Positions 1 to 5,390 of a stretch of DNA of 5,617 bases are shown piece after piece. The number at the start of each line of letters is the position of its first letter. Positions within the stretch are counted from its first letter, which is position 1. The notes under the pieces are model-generated. The model saw nothing but the letters and a program-made list of their open reading frames with translations, was not told the origin of the DNA and did not search any database. The translations under genes and the position numbers were made by a program. The stretch is from positions 1 to 5,617 of the forward strand of contig CADBQJ010000050.1 of assembly GCA_902796785.1 (NCBI GenBank), read 5' to 3'. This stretch comes from Fibrobacter succinogenes (lineage in GTDB: Bacteria; Fibrobacterota; Fibrobacteria; Fibrobacterales; CADBQJ01).

Positions 1-1
1 C

Positions 2-1465
2 ATCGTGCAGTACTACAACTCCGACGTCGAAAAGTACGCCGGCCTGTTCGGCGTGCGCGGCACGCTGATGGACGCCGTCACGGTCGGCCTCTCCGCCTCG
101 ACCACCTACGACCGCATCCGCAGTTCCCGCGCCTACAACTACATCCAGGCCAACCACCCGATCATCGAAAAGCTCCTCCAGGCCTACGGCGACGCCCTTG
201 TTGTCGACGGCGATTCCGTCTGGGGCCGTTTCTACGAGCACAACTACGTGCTCGAGGGATCGCTCGGGTTCGACGCCGCGAAGCTGATCAAGAACTCCTC
301 GCTCGTCGCCAACGTCAGCGCCGACTTCGCCCTCTCCTTCTGGAGCCTCTCGGGCGACACCTACGTGCCCGTCTCGGCGCCGATCCACGACACGATGACG
401 GTGCAGACCACCGCCGGCGCCACGGTCGTCGACTCCTTCGCGGTCTGGGGCCTCCCCAACACGACGACGATCGTCCCCGCGCAGGTGGGCGACAAGTTCA
501 CGATGGAATTCGACGACTACGACGAGTACAACCGCCAGTTCGCCGCGCTGGTCAACGCGAACGTCGGCTACAAGTCGAAGCCCTTCGCCGCCCTGCTCGA
601 CGCCAAGTGGATGCGCGTCGACAAGGACTACGTGGCCGACATGGCCCAGTCCACCGCCTACGAGCCCCGCAACGTCTCCGCGAGCTTCGCCAACCCCGTG
701 CTGCTCGACCTGGACGCCCTCTACAACAGCGTCTACGTGATCGACCCCATCACGCTGCGCAACTCGCAGGAAGTGAACAACCCGCTGGAAGCCTACCTCT
801 ACAACGGCACCAACAACTACCTGCGCCAGGCCTTCATCAAGAACGCCTACGTGGACGACATCTCCAGCGCGATGGAACGCTACTACGAAGGCGGAAGCGA
901 AGTCAATTCGCTCTCCTTCGAGGGGATCCTCCCCAACGGCTACGCCACCCCCAACCGCACCGGCTTCGACCTCGCCCTCCACCTCGCCGCGCTCGACAAC
1001 GCGGTGGAAGGCTCGGTCCTCTTCTCCTCCCTCGAGGACCTCGAGAAGAAGAGCGCCCTCGGCAAGACCTCCTACGGCCGCTTCGGCGTGGGCGCGACGG
1101 TCCGCCTGGGCGCGCTGCTCGGCTACGAGGACGGCGTCGACCTGAACGGCGGCTGGGTCCACAACGACATCGAGCTGGGCGACGTGACCGACTTCAACGT
1201 CGACCTCTTCAGCGCCGGCCTGACCGTGGGCTTCTTCCGCAACCACTCGCTCCTCTTCGGCTGGCAGTGCCTGAAGAACGACGGCCGCTACGCCGGCGCG
1301 AGCGTCGACCTGGTCCAGAACAACCTCTCTGTCGGCGTCCGCACCCGCATCTCCGACGCGGGCACGATCACCCTCTCGTACACCCGCCTCACGGGCGAAA
1401 CCGAGTCGGGCGACGAGCTGGTCGTGCTGAACATCCCCGCGGTGAGCTTCAACCTCGCCTTCTAG
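2..1465 (+). CDS. Probable outer-membrane beta-barrel protein of unknown family, 5'-truncated
   Basis: The reading frame is open to the left window edge, so the true start and any signal peptide lie outside; the GTG at position 5 is only an internal codon that could be read as a start. About 487 residues remain. The last third shows short stretches of alternating hydrophobic and polar residues separated by Gly/Asp/Asn turns (for example FGVGATVRLGALLGY, GLTVGFFRNHSLLFGW, LSVGVRTRI, TITLSYTRLTG), and the chain ends in SFNLAF. A terminal Phe closing an amphipathic strand is the classical signal recognised by the BAM complex in outer-membrane barrels. The middle is rich in Asn, Tyr and Asp (NNPLEAYLYNGTNNYLRQAF) and may form long loops. 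I recognise no named family, and substrate and role are unknown. A terminator follows 19 bases after the stop, so this is the last gene of its transcript. The barrel assignment is inferred from strand pattern, not homology. Confidence 0.72.
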   Translation: MVQYYNSDVEKYAGLFGVRGTLMDAVTVGLSASTTYDRIRSSRAYNYIQANHPIIEKLLQAYGDALVVDGDSVWGRFYEHNYVLEGSLGFDAAKLIKNSSLVANVSADFALSFWSLSGDTYVPVSAPIHDTMTVQTTAGATVVDSFAVWGLPNTTTIVPAQVGDKFTMEFDDYDEYNRQFAALVNANVGYKSKPFAALLDAKWMRVDKDYVADMAQSTAYEPRNVSASFANPVLLDLDALYNSVYVIDPITLRNSQEVNNPLEAYLYNGTNNYLRQAFIKNAYVDDISSAMERYYEGGSEVNSLSFEGILPNGYATPNRTGFDLALHLAALDNAVEGSVLFSSLEDLEKKSALGKTSYGRFGVGATVRLGALLGYEDGVDLNGGWVHNDIELGDVTDFNVDLFSAGLTVGFFRNHSLLFGWQCLKNDGRYAGASVDLVQNNLSVGVRTRISDAGTITLSYTRLTGETESGDELVVLNIPAVSFNLAF

Positions 1466-1484
1466 GACGCGGGAACGACAACGG

Positions 1485-1510
1485 AAAACGGGCTCCGCGG
1501 AGCCCGTTTT
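1485..1510. terminator. Palindromic intrinsic terminator between convergent genes
   Basis: A perfect 26-bp palindrome is centred between 1497 and 1498. It can fold as an 11-bp stem (AAAACGGGCTC paired with GAGCCCGTTTT) with a CGCG loop. On the plus strand the stem runs into TTTTTCCTTTTTCCC, a good U-rich tail for ending the upstream barrel gene. On the minus strand the trailing tract is weaker (TTTT within the stem, then CCGTTGT), but the same hairpin could also end the converging rpiA transcript, whose stop codon lies 60 bp away. Nothing else in the 105-bp gap looks functional. Confidence 0.88.
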
Positions 1511-1570
1511 TCCTTTTTCCCTTGTTCGCGCTTGAATCGCGCGGGAGCGGGGGAGCGGTCCCCGACCCGG

Positions 1571-2266
1571 TCAGAATTCCACCAGCCCCCGTTCCGTGGC
1601 GAGGAAGACGCGGCTGCAGTAGCCGGCGAAGATCCCGTGGCCGATGCAGCCGGGGAGGCTGTCGAGGAGGGCGGCCATTTCGGCGGGCTTCCGGATGTCG
1701 GAGATCCAGGCGTCGACGATCATGTTGCCGCTGTCGGAGATGACCGGGCCGTCCTTGGACTTGCCCGCCATGCGGACCTCGACCCGTTCCGCGCCCGTCA
1801 GCTCCTTCACCTGGCGCATCAGGCTCGAAAGGGCGTTGGGGTGCACTTCGATCGGGACGGGCATCGAGGCGCCGAGCACGTCGACCTTCTTGGTCTCGTC
1901 GGCCACCACCACGAAGCGGTCGGCCATCCGCGCGACGATCTTCTCGATCAGCTGCGCCGCGCCGCGCCCCTTGACGAGGTTGCGCGCCGGGTCGATCTCG
2001 TCCGCGCCGTCGATGGCCAGGTCCAGCCGGTCCACCGAGCCCACGCTCAGGAGCGGAATCCCCATCTGGTGGCAGAGGAGGGTGGTGGAGAAGGAGGTGC
2101 TGACCGCGCGGACGGTGAAGTCCTTCTCCTCCTTCAGCCTTTCCGCGATCCGTTCGATGGCGAAATAGGCGGTCGACCCGGTCCCGAGGCCGAGGGTCAT
2201 GCCGCTTTCGGCCAGTTCCGCGGCCCGACGGCCGGCGATGCGCTTGAGAGATGCGAGATCCGCCAT
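1571..2266 (-). CDS. rpiA: Ribose-5-phosphate isomerase A
   Basis: This cytoplasmic enzyme of the non-oxidative pentose phosphate pathway interconverts ribose 5-phosphate and ribulose 5-phosphate. The 231-residue product has the usual length. It shows the phosphate-binding GLGTGST loop (residues 26-32), the DGADE motif (86-90, with the aspartates equivalent to E. coli D81 and D84), the KGRGAA segment with Lys99 (E. coli K94), and Glu108 in IEKI, equivalent to the catalytic base E103. VADETKKVDVLG and PVPIEV downstream also match the family. The ATG at 2266 is chosen over an in-frame ATG at 2308 because GGAGGA (2281-2276) lies 10 nt upstream and the protein then starts at the normal place (MADLASLKR). 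The ATG overlaps the TGA stop of the upstream FKBP gene by one base (TGATG), so the two are very likely cotranscribed and translationally coupled. The reading is intact. Confidence 0.97.
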   Translation of the reverse strand: MADLASLKRIAGRRAAELAESGMTLGLGTGSTAYFAIERIAERLKEEKDFTVRAVSTSFSTTLLCHQMGIPLLSVGSVDRLDLAIDGADEIDPARNLVKGRGAAQLIEKIVARMADRFVVVADETKKVDVLGASMPVPIEVHPNALSSLMRQVKELTGAERVEVRMAGKSKDGPVISDSGNMIVDAWISDIRKPAEMAALLDSLPGCIGHGIFAGYCSRVFLATERGLVEF

Positions 2267-2871
2267 CAGAAATAGTCCTCCGAATCGTCTTGTTGGTCGC
2301 TGTCCCATTCGCTGCGTTCGATTTCGTCGATGGAGGCGGGCTCCGCCTTCAGGACGCGCATTTCGAAGACCAGGTCCTGGCCGGCCAGGTAGTGGTTGCC
2401 GTCGAGCAGGACCGTCTCCTCGAGGATCTCGGTCACCTCGAAGACGGTCGGCTCGTCCTCGCGCTCCTCGTCCACCCCCTCGAGCAGCTCCTCTTCGGTG
2501 AACTGGGGCGGGGGATCGTAGCTCAGCGAGCCGGCGGGGGAGTCGTCGGAGACCTCCTCCCAGCGGCCGTTCCGCAGCTCCACCTCGACGCCGACCTCCA
2601 GGTCGGGGATGTGCGCCAGGGCGCTCTTGGGGACGTTGCGGAGGTAGTCTTCGTACCAGTTCCCGTAGGCGTCCTCGGCGCGGAGCTTGACCACGCGCGT
2701 CTCGCCCGGCTCGGCCCCCTCCAGGGCGCGCTCCAGCTTGGGCAGAATCTGCCCGTAGCCGTGGATGTAGCCGATGGGGTTGTTGTGGGGGGCCTCCTCC
2801 AGCAGCTCGCCGCTCCAGGAACGGATGGTGTAGCTGAGGGTGACCCGGGTGTTTTTTTCGACTCTTTGCAT
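2266..2871 (-). CDS. SlyD-like FKBP-type peptidyl-prolyl cis-trans isomerase with acidic insertion
   Basis: The product (201 aa) is a probable cytoplasmic prolyl isomerase and chaperone of the SlyD group. Residues 10-80 follow the FKBP fold of E. coli SlyD: VTLSYTIRSWSGELLEEAP, then YIHGYGQILPKLERALEG, then RAEDAYGNW and LRNVPKSAL. The insert-in-flap chaperone domain follows, and the chain returns to the FKBP core with LLDGNHYLAGQDLVFEMRV (156-173), nearly the SlyD VDGNHMLAGQNLKF block. Two things are odd. The flap domain contains about 35-40 extra residues (105-140), with 15 Asp/Glu in 36 positions and a PPP turn. The His/Cys-rich nickel-binding tail of E. coli SlyD is absent, replaced by an acidic end (EWDSDQQDDSEDYF). 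The ATG at 2871 is chosen because FKBP homology begins there; the frame is open further upstream but that part runs antisense through the divergent gene. It lacks a clear Shine-Dalgarno. It is the first gene of an operon with rpiA. No signal peptide is seen. Confidence 0.9.
   Translation of the reverse strand: MQRVEKNTRVTLSYTIRSWSGELLEEAPHNNPIGYIHGYGQILPKLERALEGAEPGETRVVKLRAEDAYGNWYEDYLRNVPKSALAHIPDLEVGVEVELRNGRWEEVSDDSPAGSLSYDPPPQFTEEELLEGVDEEREDEPTVFEVTEILEETVLLDGNHYLAGQDLVFEMRVLKAEPASIDEIERSEWDSDQQDDSEDYF
2276..2281 (-). promoter_or_regulatory. Shine-Dalgarno sequence for rpiA
   Basis: GGAGGA on the minus strand, with GGAGG ending 10 nt before the ATG at 2266, inside the last codons of the FKBP gene. 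It decides the rpiA start in favour of 2266 over the ATG at 2308. Confidence 0.8.
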
Positions 2872-2879
2872 GGACGGAC

Positions 2880-2887
2880 CAAATTTA
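2880..2887 (-). promoter_or_regulatory. Candidate -7/-10 promoter element for the FKBP-rpiA operon
   Basis: The minus strand reads TTGCTAAATTTGG, containing TAAATTTG, a full match to the Bacteroidetes-type TAnnTTTG -7 consensus. Only 8 nt separate it from the ATG at 2871, so transcription would start at or beside the start codon. No convincing -33 box is seen. The closely related TTGCTAATTTTAGG lies before tetR, which supports function. Inference from motif only. Confidence 0.45.
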
Positions 2888-2905
2888 GCAATCCCCCGAA
2901 TAAAG

Positions 2906-2913
2906 TATTTTTG
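2906..2913 (+). promoter_or_regulatory. Candidate -7/-10 promoter element for the phosphatase-rlmH operon
   Basis: TATTTTTG matches TAnnTTTG and ends 7 nt before the ATG at 2921. A TTTA that could serve as a weak -33 box lies 18 nt upstream (2884-2887), overlapping the oppositely oriented element for the FKBP gene. The two elements are separated by 18 bp, so the two divergent promoters probably cannot be occupied fully independently. Confidence 0.42.
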
Positions 2914-2920
2914 GGGCGCA

Positions 2921-3382
2921 ATGGCCGTCAGCGTCCTGTTCGTCTGTCTGGGAAACATCTGCCGCTCCCCGGCCGCGGAGGCGATCGCCCTGCGCCTGGC
3001 GCCGGAATATCCCGAAGTGGGGAAAATCGATTCCGCCGGCATCGGGAACTGGCACGTCGGCGATCCGCCCGACCCCCGGATGATCCGCGCGGCGGCCGGT
3101 TTCGGCCTGGACCTCCGCCCCCTTCGCGGGCGGCAGGTGGAACGGGCCGACTTCCACGAATTCGACCTCATCGTCGCCATGGACGCCGAGAACCTCGCCG
3201 ACCTGCGCGACCTTCGCCCGACGACCGCCCGCGCCAAGGTGGTCCCGATGGCGAACTGGACGGGGCGCGACGTCCCCGACCCCTACAGCGGCGGCCCGGA
3301 AGGGTTCGACCGCGTCCTCGTCCTCCTCGAAGCGGGCGTGCGCGCCCTCTTCGACGCCATCCGATCCGGGGAGGCCCCGTGA
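2921..3382 (+). CDS. Low-molecular-weight protein-tyrosine phosphatase family protein
   Basis: The 153-residue cytoplasmic product belongs to the LMW-PTP family, which hydrolyses phosphotyrosine in proteins or small phosphate esters through a phosphocysteine intermediate. The phosphate-binding loop is at the N-terminus as expected: VCLGNICRSP gives the CX5R signature with nucleophile Cys9 and Arg15, followed by the usual Ser16. The general-acid motif DPY is present at 120-122 (PDPYSGG). SAGIGNWHVGDPPDPR (38-53) is also characteristic of the family. The ATG at 2921 is chosen because it places the catalytic loop about 8 residues in, as in relatives; upstream in-frame starts cross the promoter gap. 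The 3' end overlaps the next gene by 4 bases (GTGA). There is no tyrosine kinase or capsule gene nearby, so a role in exopolysaccharide control like Wzb is not indicated and the substrate is unknown. The protein-arginine phosphatase subgroup (YwlE-like) cannot be excluded. Confidence 0.93.
   Translation: MAVSVLFVCLGNICRSPAAEAIALRLAPEYPEVGKIDSAGIGNWHVGDPPDPRMIRAAAGFGLDLRPLRGRQVERADFHEFDLIVAMDAENLADLRDLRPTTARAKVVPMANWTGRDVPDPYSGGPEGFDRVLVLLEAGVRALFDAIRSGEAP
3370..3374 (+). promoter_or_regulatory. Shine-Dalgarno sequence for the metallophosphoesterase gene
   Basis: GGAGG within GGGGAGGCCCC, 4 nt before the GTG at 3379. It is short-spaced but supports use of this GTG, which overlaps the preceding stop as GTGA. 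Confidence 0.5.
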
Positions 3383-4107
3383 AGCTCGCCGTCGTCTCCG
3401 ACGTCCACGCCAACCTCGAGGCCTTCCGCGCGATCCTCGACCTGGTCCGCGCCGAAGGTGCCGACCGCGTCGTCTGCCTGGGCGACCTGGTGGGCTACGG
3501 CCCCGAACCCAACGAATGCGTGGAGCTGGCTTCGCGAAGCGTCGACTGGTGCCTCCTGGGCAACCACGACGCCATGGCGGTGGGGCAGTCCATGCCGCTC
3601 TACATCAACAGCCACGCCCGCAGCGCCATGGAGTGGACCCGCTCGGTCCTCTCCGACGAGTCGCGCGCCTACCTCCGCGCCATGCCCTTCTACCGGCGCG
3701 AGGAGGGTTGCTTCTTCGTCCACTCCTCGCCGCGCGCCCCGGCCGACTGGAGCTACGTCACCTCCCTCGAGGAGGCGATGGAGGCCTTCGACTACTTCTC
3801 CGAACGGGTCTGCTTCCTGGCCCACACCCACCGCCCGATGTTCGCCCTGCGCGAACCGGCCGGCGTCTTCCGGCGCGCCGAGGGCGACTCCCTGGTCCTC
3901 TCCGAAGGGCAGCGGCTGATCGTCAACGCGGGCAGCGTCGGGCAGCCCCGCGACAACGACCCCCGCGCCGCCGCCGTCCTCTTCGACTCGGAAAAGCTCT
4001 CCTTCCGCGTGGTCCGGGCCGAATACGACGTCGCCGCCGTCCAGGAGAAGATGCGCCGCCTCGGCCTTTCGGACTTCCTCGCCGCGCGGCTCTCCCGCGG
4101 GGTCTGA
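3379..4107 (+). CDS. Metallophosphoesterase family protein (YfcE/MJ0936-like phosphodiesterase)
   Basis: The 242-residue product is a calcineurin-like phosphoesterase with a two-metal centre. All signature blocks appear in order: SDVHAN (D8, H10), GDLVGYGPEP (D36), GNHD (61-64, N62 and H63), VHSSP (H115), and AHTHRP (H149 and H151), followed by NAGSVGQPRD (183-191), typical of the small bacterial YfcE-like group. Members hydrolyse phosphomonoesters or phosphodiesters in vitro and their physiological substrate is usually unknown, as here. The GTG at 3379 starts the protein directly at the first beta-strand (MKLAVVSDVHAN) and overlaps the phosphatase stop as GTGA. The same frame is open far upstream, to about 2251, but that portion is low-complexity antisense translation without homology. 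The TGA overlaps the rlmH ATG by one base (TGATG). No signal peptide or membrane segment is seen, so it is cytoplasmic. All expected metal ligands are present. Confidence 0.93.
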   Translation: MKLAVVSDVHANLEAFRAILDLVRAEGADRVVCLGDLVGYGPEPNECVELASRSVDWCLLGNHDAMAVGQSMPLYINSHARSAMEWTRSVLSDESRAYLRAMPFYRREEGCFFVHSSPRAPADWSYVTSLEEAMEAFDYFSERVCFLAHTHRPMFALREPAGVFRRAEGDSLVLSEGQRLIVNAGSVGQPRDNDPRAAAVLFDSEKLSFRVVRAEYDVAAVQEKMRRLGLSDFLAARLSRGV

Positions 4108-4568
4108 TGGCCTGGAAACTGGTCCTTTTCGGCAAGCCGTCGCCCTTCGCCGGGGCGGAGGAGGAACGCTTTCTCAAGCGGATCCGCGTCTGGCGCCCGG
4201 TGGAAGTCGTCGAGCTGAAGACGGCCCAGCAGGGGAGCGTGGAGGCCTGCCTGAAGGCGGAACGCGCCGAATTCGAACGCCGCGTGGGGTGGGACGGCGC
4301 GCTCGTGGTCCTCGACGAACGGGGCGAGCGGCTCGCCAGCGTCGACTTCTCCCGGGAGCTGGAGAGGCGCGAGCAGCTCTGGGGCGGCAAAATGGTCTTC
4401 GTCGTCGGGTCGGCCTACGGACTGGATCCCGAATTCCGCAAAAAGGCCAAATGGCTGCTTTCGCTCTCGCCGATGACGCTTTCGCACGACCACGCCCGCG
4501 TGCTGTTGATCGAGCAGCTCTACCGCGCCCTTTGCATTCAGAAGGGGCACGGCTACCACCACGCCTGA
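4107..4568 (+). CDS. rlmH: 23S rRNA (pseudouridine(1915)-N(3))-methyltransferase RlmH
   Basis: RlmH is a small SPOUT-class methyltransferase that uses S-adenosylmethionine to methylate pseudouridine 1915 in helix 69 of 23S rRNA on assembled 70S ribosomes. The 153-residue length matches the family (about 155-159). The C-terminal half carries the knot: VVLDERGERLASVDFSREL (67-85), FVVGSAYGLDPE (98-109), LSLSPMTLSHDHARVLLIEQ (118-137) and LYRA, ending in the hallmark YHHA terminus (relatives end in YHR/YHK). One small variation is GS where most relatives have the IGG pair of the cofactor loop. The ATG at 4107 overlaps the preceding TGA (TGATG), and the protein starts at the first strand (MAWKLVLFGK); the longer in-frame upstream reading is arginine-rich shadow sequence. 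It is the third gene of the operon. No clear intrinsic terminator follows, only an A8 tract at 4591-4598. Confidence 0.96.
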   Translation: MAWKLVLFGKPSPFAGAEEERFLKRIRVWRPVEVVELKTAQQGSVEACLKAERAEFERRVGWDGALVVLDERGERLASVDFSRELERREQLWGGKMVFVVGSAYGLDPEFRKKAKWLLSLSPMTLSHDHARVLLIEQLYRALCIQKGHGYHHA

Positions 4569-4635
4569 ATTCCGCCGCTCCGCGCCTTGTAAAAAAAATC
4601 CGGTTTTCCCTCTGTCCGGCGCGCATCGGGCTTGC

Positions 4636-4643
4636 TAATTTTA
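4636..4643 (+). promoter_or_regulatory. Candidate promoter element upstream of the tetR-tolC operon
   Basis: TTGCTAATTTTAGG contains TAATTTTA, matching TAnnTTT of the Bacteroidetes-type -7 box and resembling the TTGCTAAATTTGG before the FKBP gene. A transcript would start near 4650, giving roughly a 100-nt leader before the chosen tetR start. The three tandem dyads begin 17 bp downstream, so a bound repressor would sit over or just past the start site. No -33 box is evident at the expected distance. Confidence 0.45.
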
Positions 4644-4660
4644 GGGCCGATGTAAAAACA

Positions 4661-4720
4661 TGACCGGCTGGTCAGAATTTTGAACATCAGGTCAAAATTC
4701 CGACCCGGCGGTCAGATTCC
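4661..4720 (+). repeat. Three tandem 20-bp repeats with TGACC-N4-GGTCA dyads, probable TetR operators
   Basis: Three head-to-tail 20-bp units begin at 4661, 4681 and 4701: TGACCGGCTGGTCAGAATTT, TGAACATCAGGTCAAAATTC and CGACCCGGCGGTCAGATTCC. Units 1 and 2 agree at 14 of 20 positions. The conserved part of each is a 14-bp dyad with arms like TGACC and GGTCA around a 4-bp core, perfect in unit 1 and with one mismatched arm base in units 2 and 3. A period of 20 bp, close to two helical turns, puts the dyads on nearly the same face of DNA. They lie between the candidate promoter and the tetR start. TetR-family repressors usually bind such dyads in their own promoter regions, so autoregulation is the natural reading. 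An additional CGGAA-N7-TTCCG inverted repeat (4720-4736) follows directly and may be a degenerate fourth site. Confidence 0.8.
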
Positions 4721-4751
4721 GGAACGACGACTTCCGAAAGCGTTCTCCAGA

Positions 4752-5378
4752 ATGGCCGAAGCGCGCATCGAAATGAAGGAACTCCGCCGTCGCCAGACGC
4801 GGACGCGCTTCTTCGCCGCCGCGGCGGAACTGATCGCGGCAAAGGGGCTGGAGGACGTCTCGATGGAGGAGATCGCGCAGCGCGCCGGATACGCCAAGGG
4901 CAGCGCCTACAACTACTTCGAGAGCAAGGACGCGCTGATCACCGAACTGATCATCCACGGCCTCGGCGGCATGACCGCCTCCCTCCGGGAAATCGTGGAC
5001 GACGGGTCGCTCGGCCGCCTGGAACGGCTGGACGCGATGCGCTCGCTCTTCCGGAAGCAGATCGAAAGCGACCGCGGGCTGATGCTCCAGATCGACCGCT
5101 TCCTGCACGTGCGCAGGAACGTCGGCGAACGGCTCGACCCGGAGATCCGCGCGCGGCTCTCGGAATTCGTGGACGTCATGTCGCGCTTCTTCGCCGACGG
5201 CGCGCGCGAAGGGCTCTTCGCCGAAGTCGAGCCCCGGCGCCTGGCGCTGCTGTTCCTGCAGACGACCGTCGCCATGGAACATTTCGCGACGCTCGGCCTG
5301 GTCTCGCGCGACGAAGCCGAGGACGAACGCTTCTACAGGTCCTTCCGCGGCTGGCTGACCGCGGCCGGAAAGGCATAG
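4752..5378 (+). CDS. TetR/AcrR-family transcriptional regulator
   Basis: The 208-residue product has the normal length and layout of a TetR repressor. An N-terminal DNA-binding domain (about residues 12-65) carries the helix-turn-helix block SMEEIAQRAGYAKGSAYNYF (37-56), followed by ESKDALITELI. The C-terminal helical part (about 75-205) is variable and would bind a ligand and dimerise. The start is uncertain. The ATG at 4752 is preferred because the frame's TTG at 4680 would put the operator repeats inside the coding sequence and add an N-terminus unlike the family. An ATG at 4773 (MKELRRRQ) is also possible, and neither has a clear Shine-Dalgarno. It is followed at 12 nt by a TolC-type gene, whose ribosome-binding site overlaps the tetR stop, so the two are cotranscribed. 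This regulator probably controls itself and an efflux system through the dyads at 4661-4720. The inducer is unknown. Confidence 0.93.
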   Translation: MAEARIEMKELRRRQTRTRFFAAAAELIAAKGLEDVSMEEIAQRAGYAKGSAYNYFESKDALITELIIHGLGGMTASLREIVDDGSLGRLERLDAMRSLFRKQIESDRGLMLQIDRFLHVRRNVGERLDPEIRARLSEFVDVMSRFFADGAREGLFAEVEPRRLALLFLQTTVAMEHFATLGLVSRDEAEDERFYRSFRGWLTAAGKA

Positions 5379-5382
5379 GAGA
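5377..5382 (+). promoter_or_regulatory. Shine-Dalgarno sequence for the TolC-family gene
   Basis: AGGAGA, overlapping the TAG stop of tetR and 8 nt before the ATG at 5391. It selects 5391 rather than the in-frame ATG at 5406, which would be 23 nt away, and ties translation of the efflux gene to that of tetR. Confidence 0.78.
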
Positions 5383-5390
5383 ACACCGAA

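Noticed and set aside
1527..1543. Small hairpin CGCGC-TTGAATC-GCGCG between the terminator and the rpiA stop.
   Set aside because: The stem is only 5 bp and no T-run follows on either strand; such CG-rich inverted repeats are expected by chance here.
607..1743. A 378-codon plus-strand open frame inside and beyond the barrel gene.
   Set aside because: The translation is almost entirely Arg, Pro and Gly, crosses the terminator at 1485-1510 and runs antisense into rpiA. It is an artefact of high GC at codon third positions.
2251..4107. A 618-codon plus-strand open frame spanning the rpiA start, the FKBP gene, the phosphatase and the metallophosphoesterase.
   Set aside because: Only the part from the GTG at 3379 has recognisable protein motifs. 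Upstream it runs antisense to two real genes and out of frame through a third, giving Arg/Pro-rich shadow sequence common in GC-rich DNA.
4569..4630. Possible terminator after rlmH around the A8 tract (4591-4598) and the two CCGG copies near 4600 and 4616.
   Set aside because: No stable stem precedes a T-run on the plus strand, and the A tract has the wrong polarity. Read-through into tetR cannot be excluded.
4680..4751. N-terminal extension of the TetR protein from a TTG at 4680.
   Set aside because: It would place operator units 2 and 3 within the coding sequence and add residues not typical of TetR proteins, and there is no ribosome-binding site before it.
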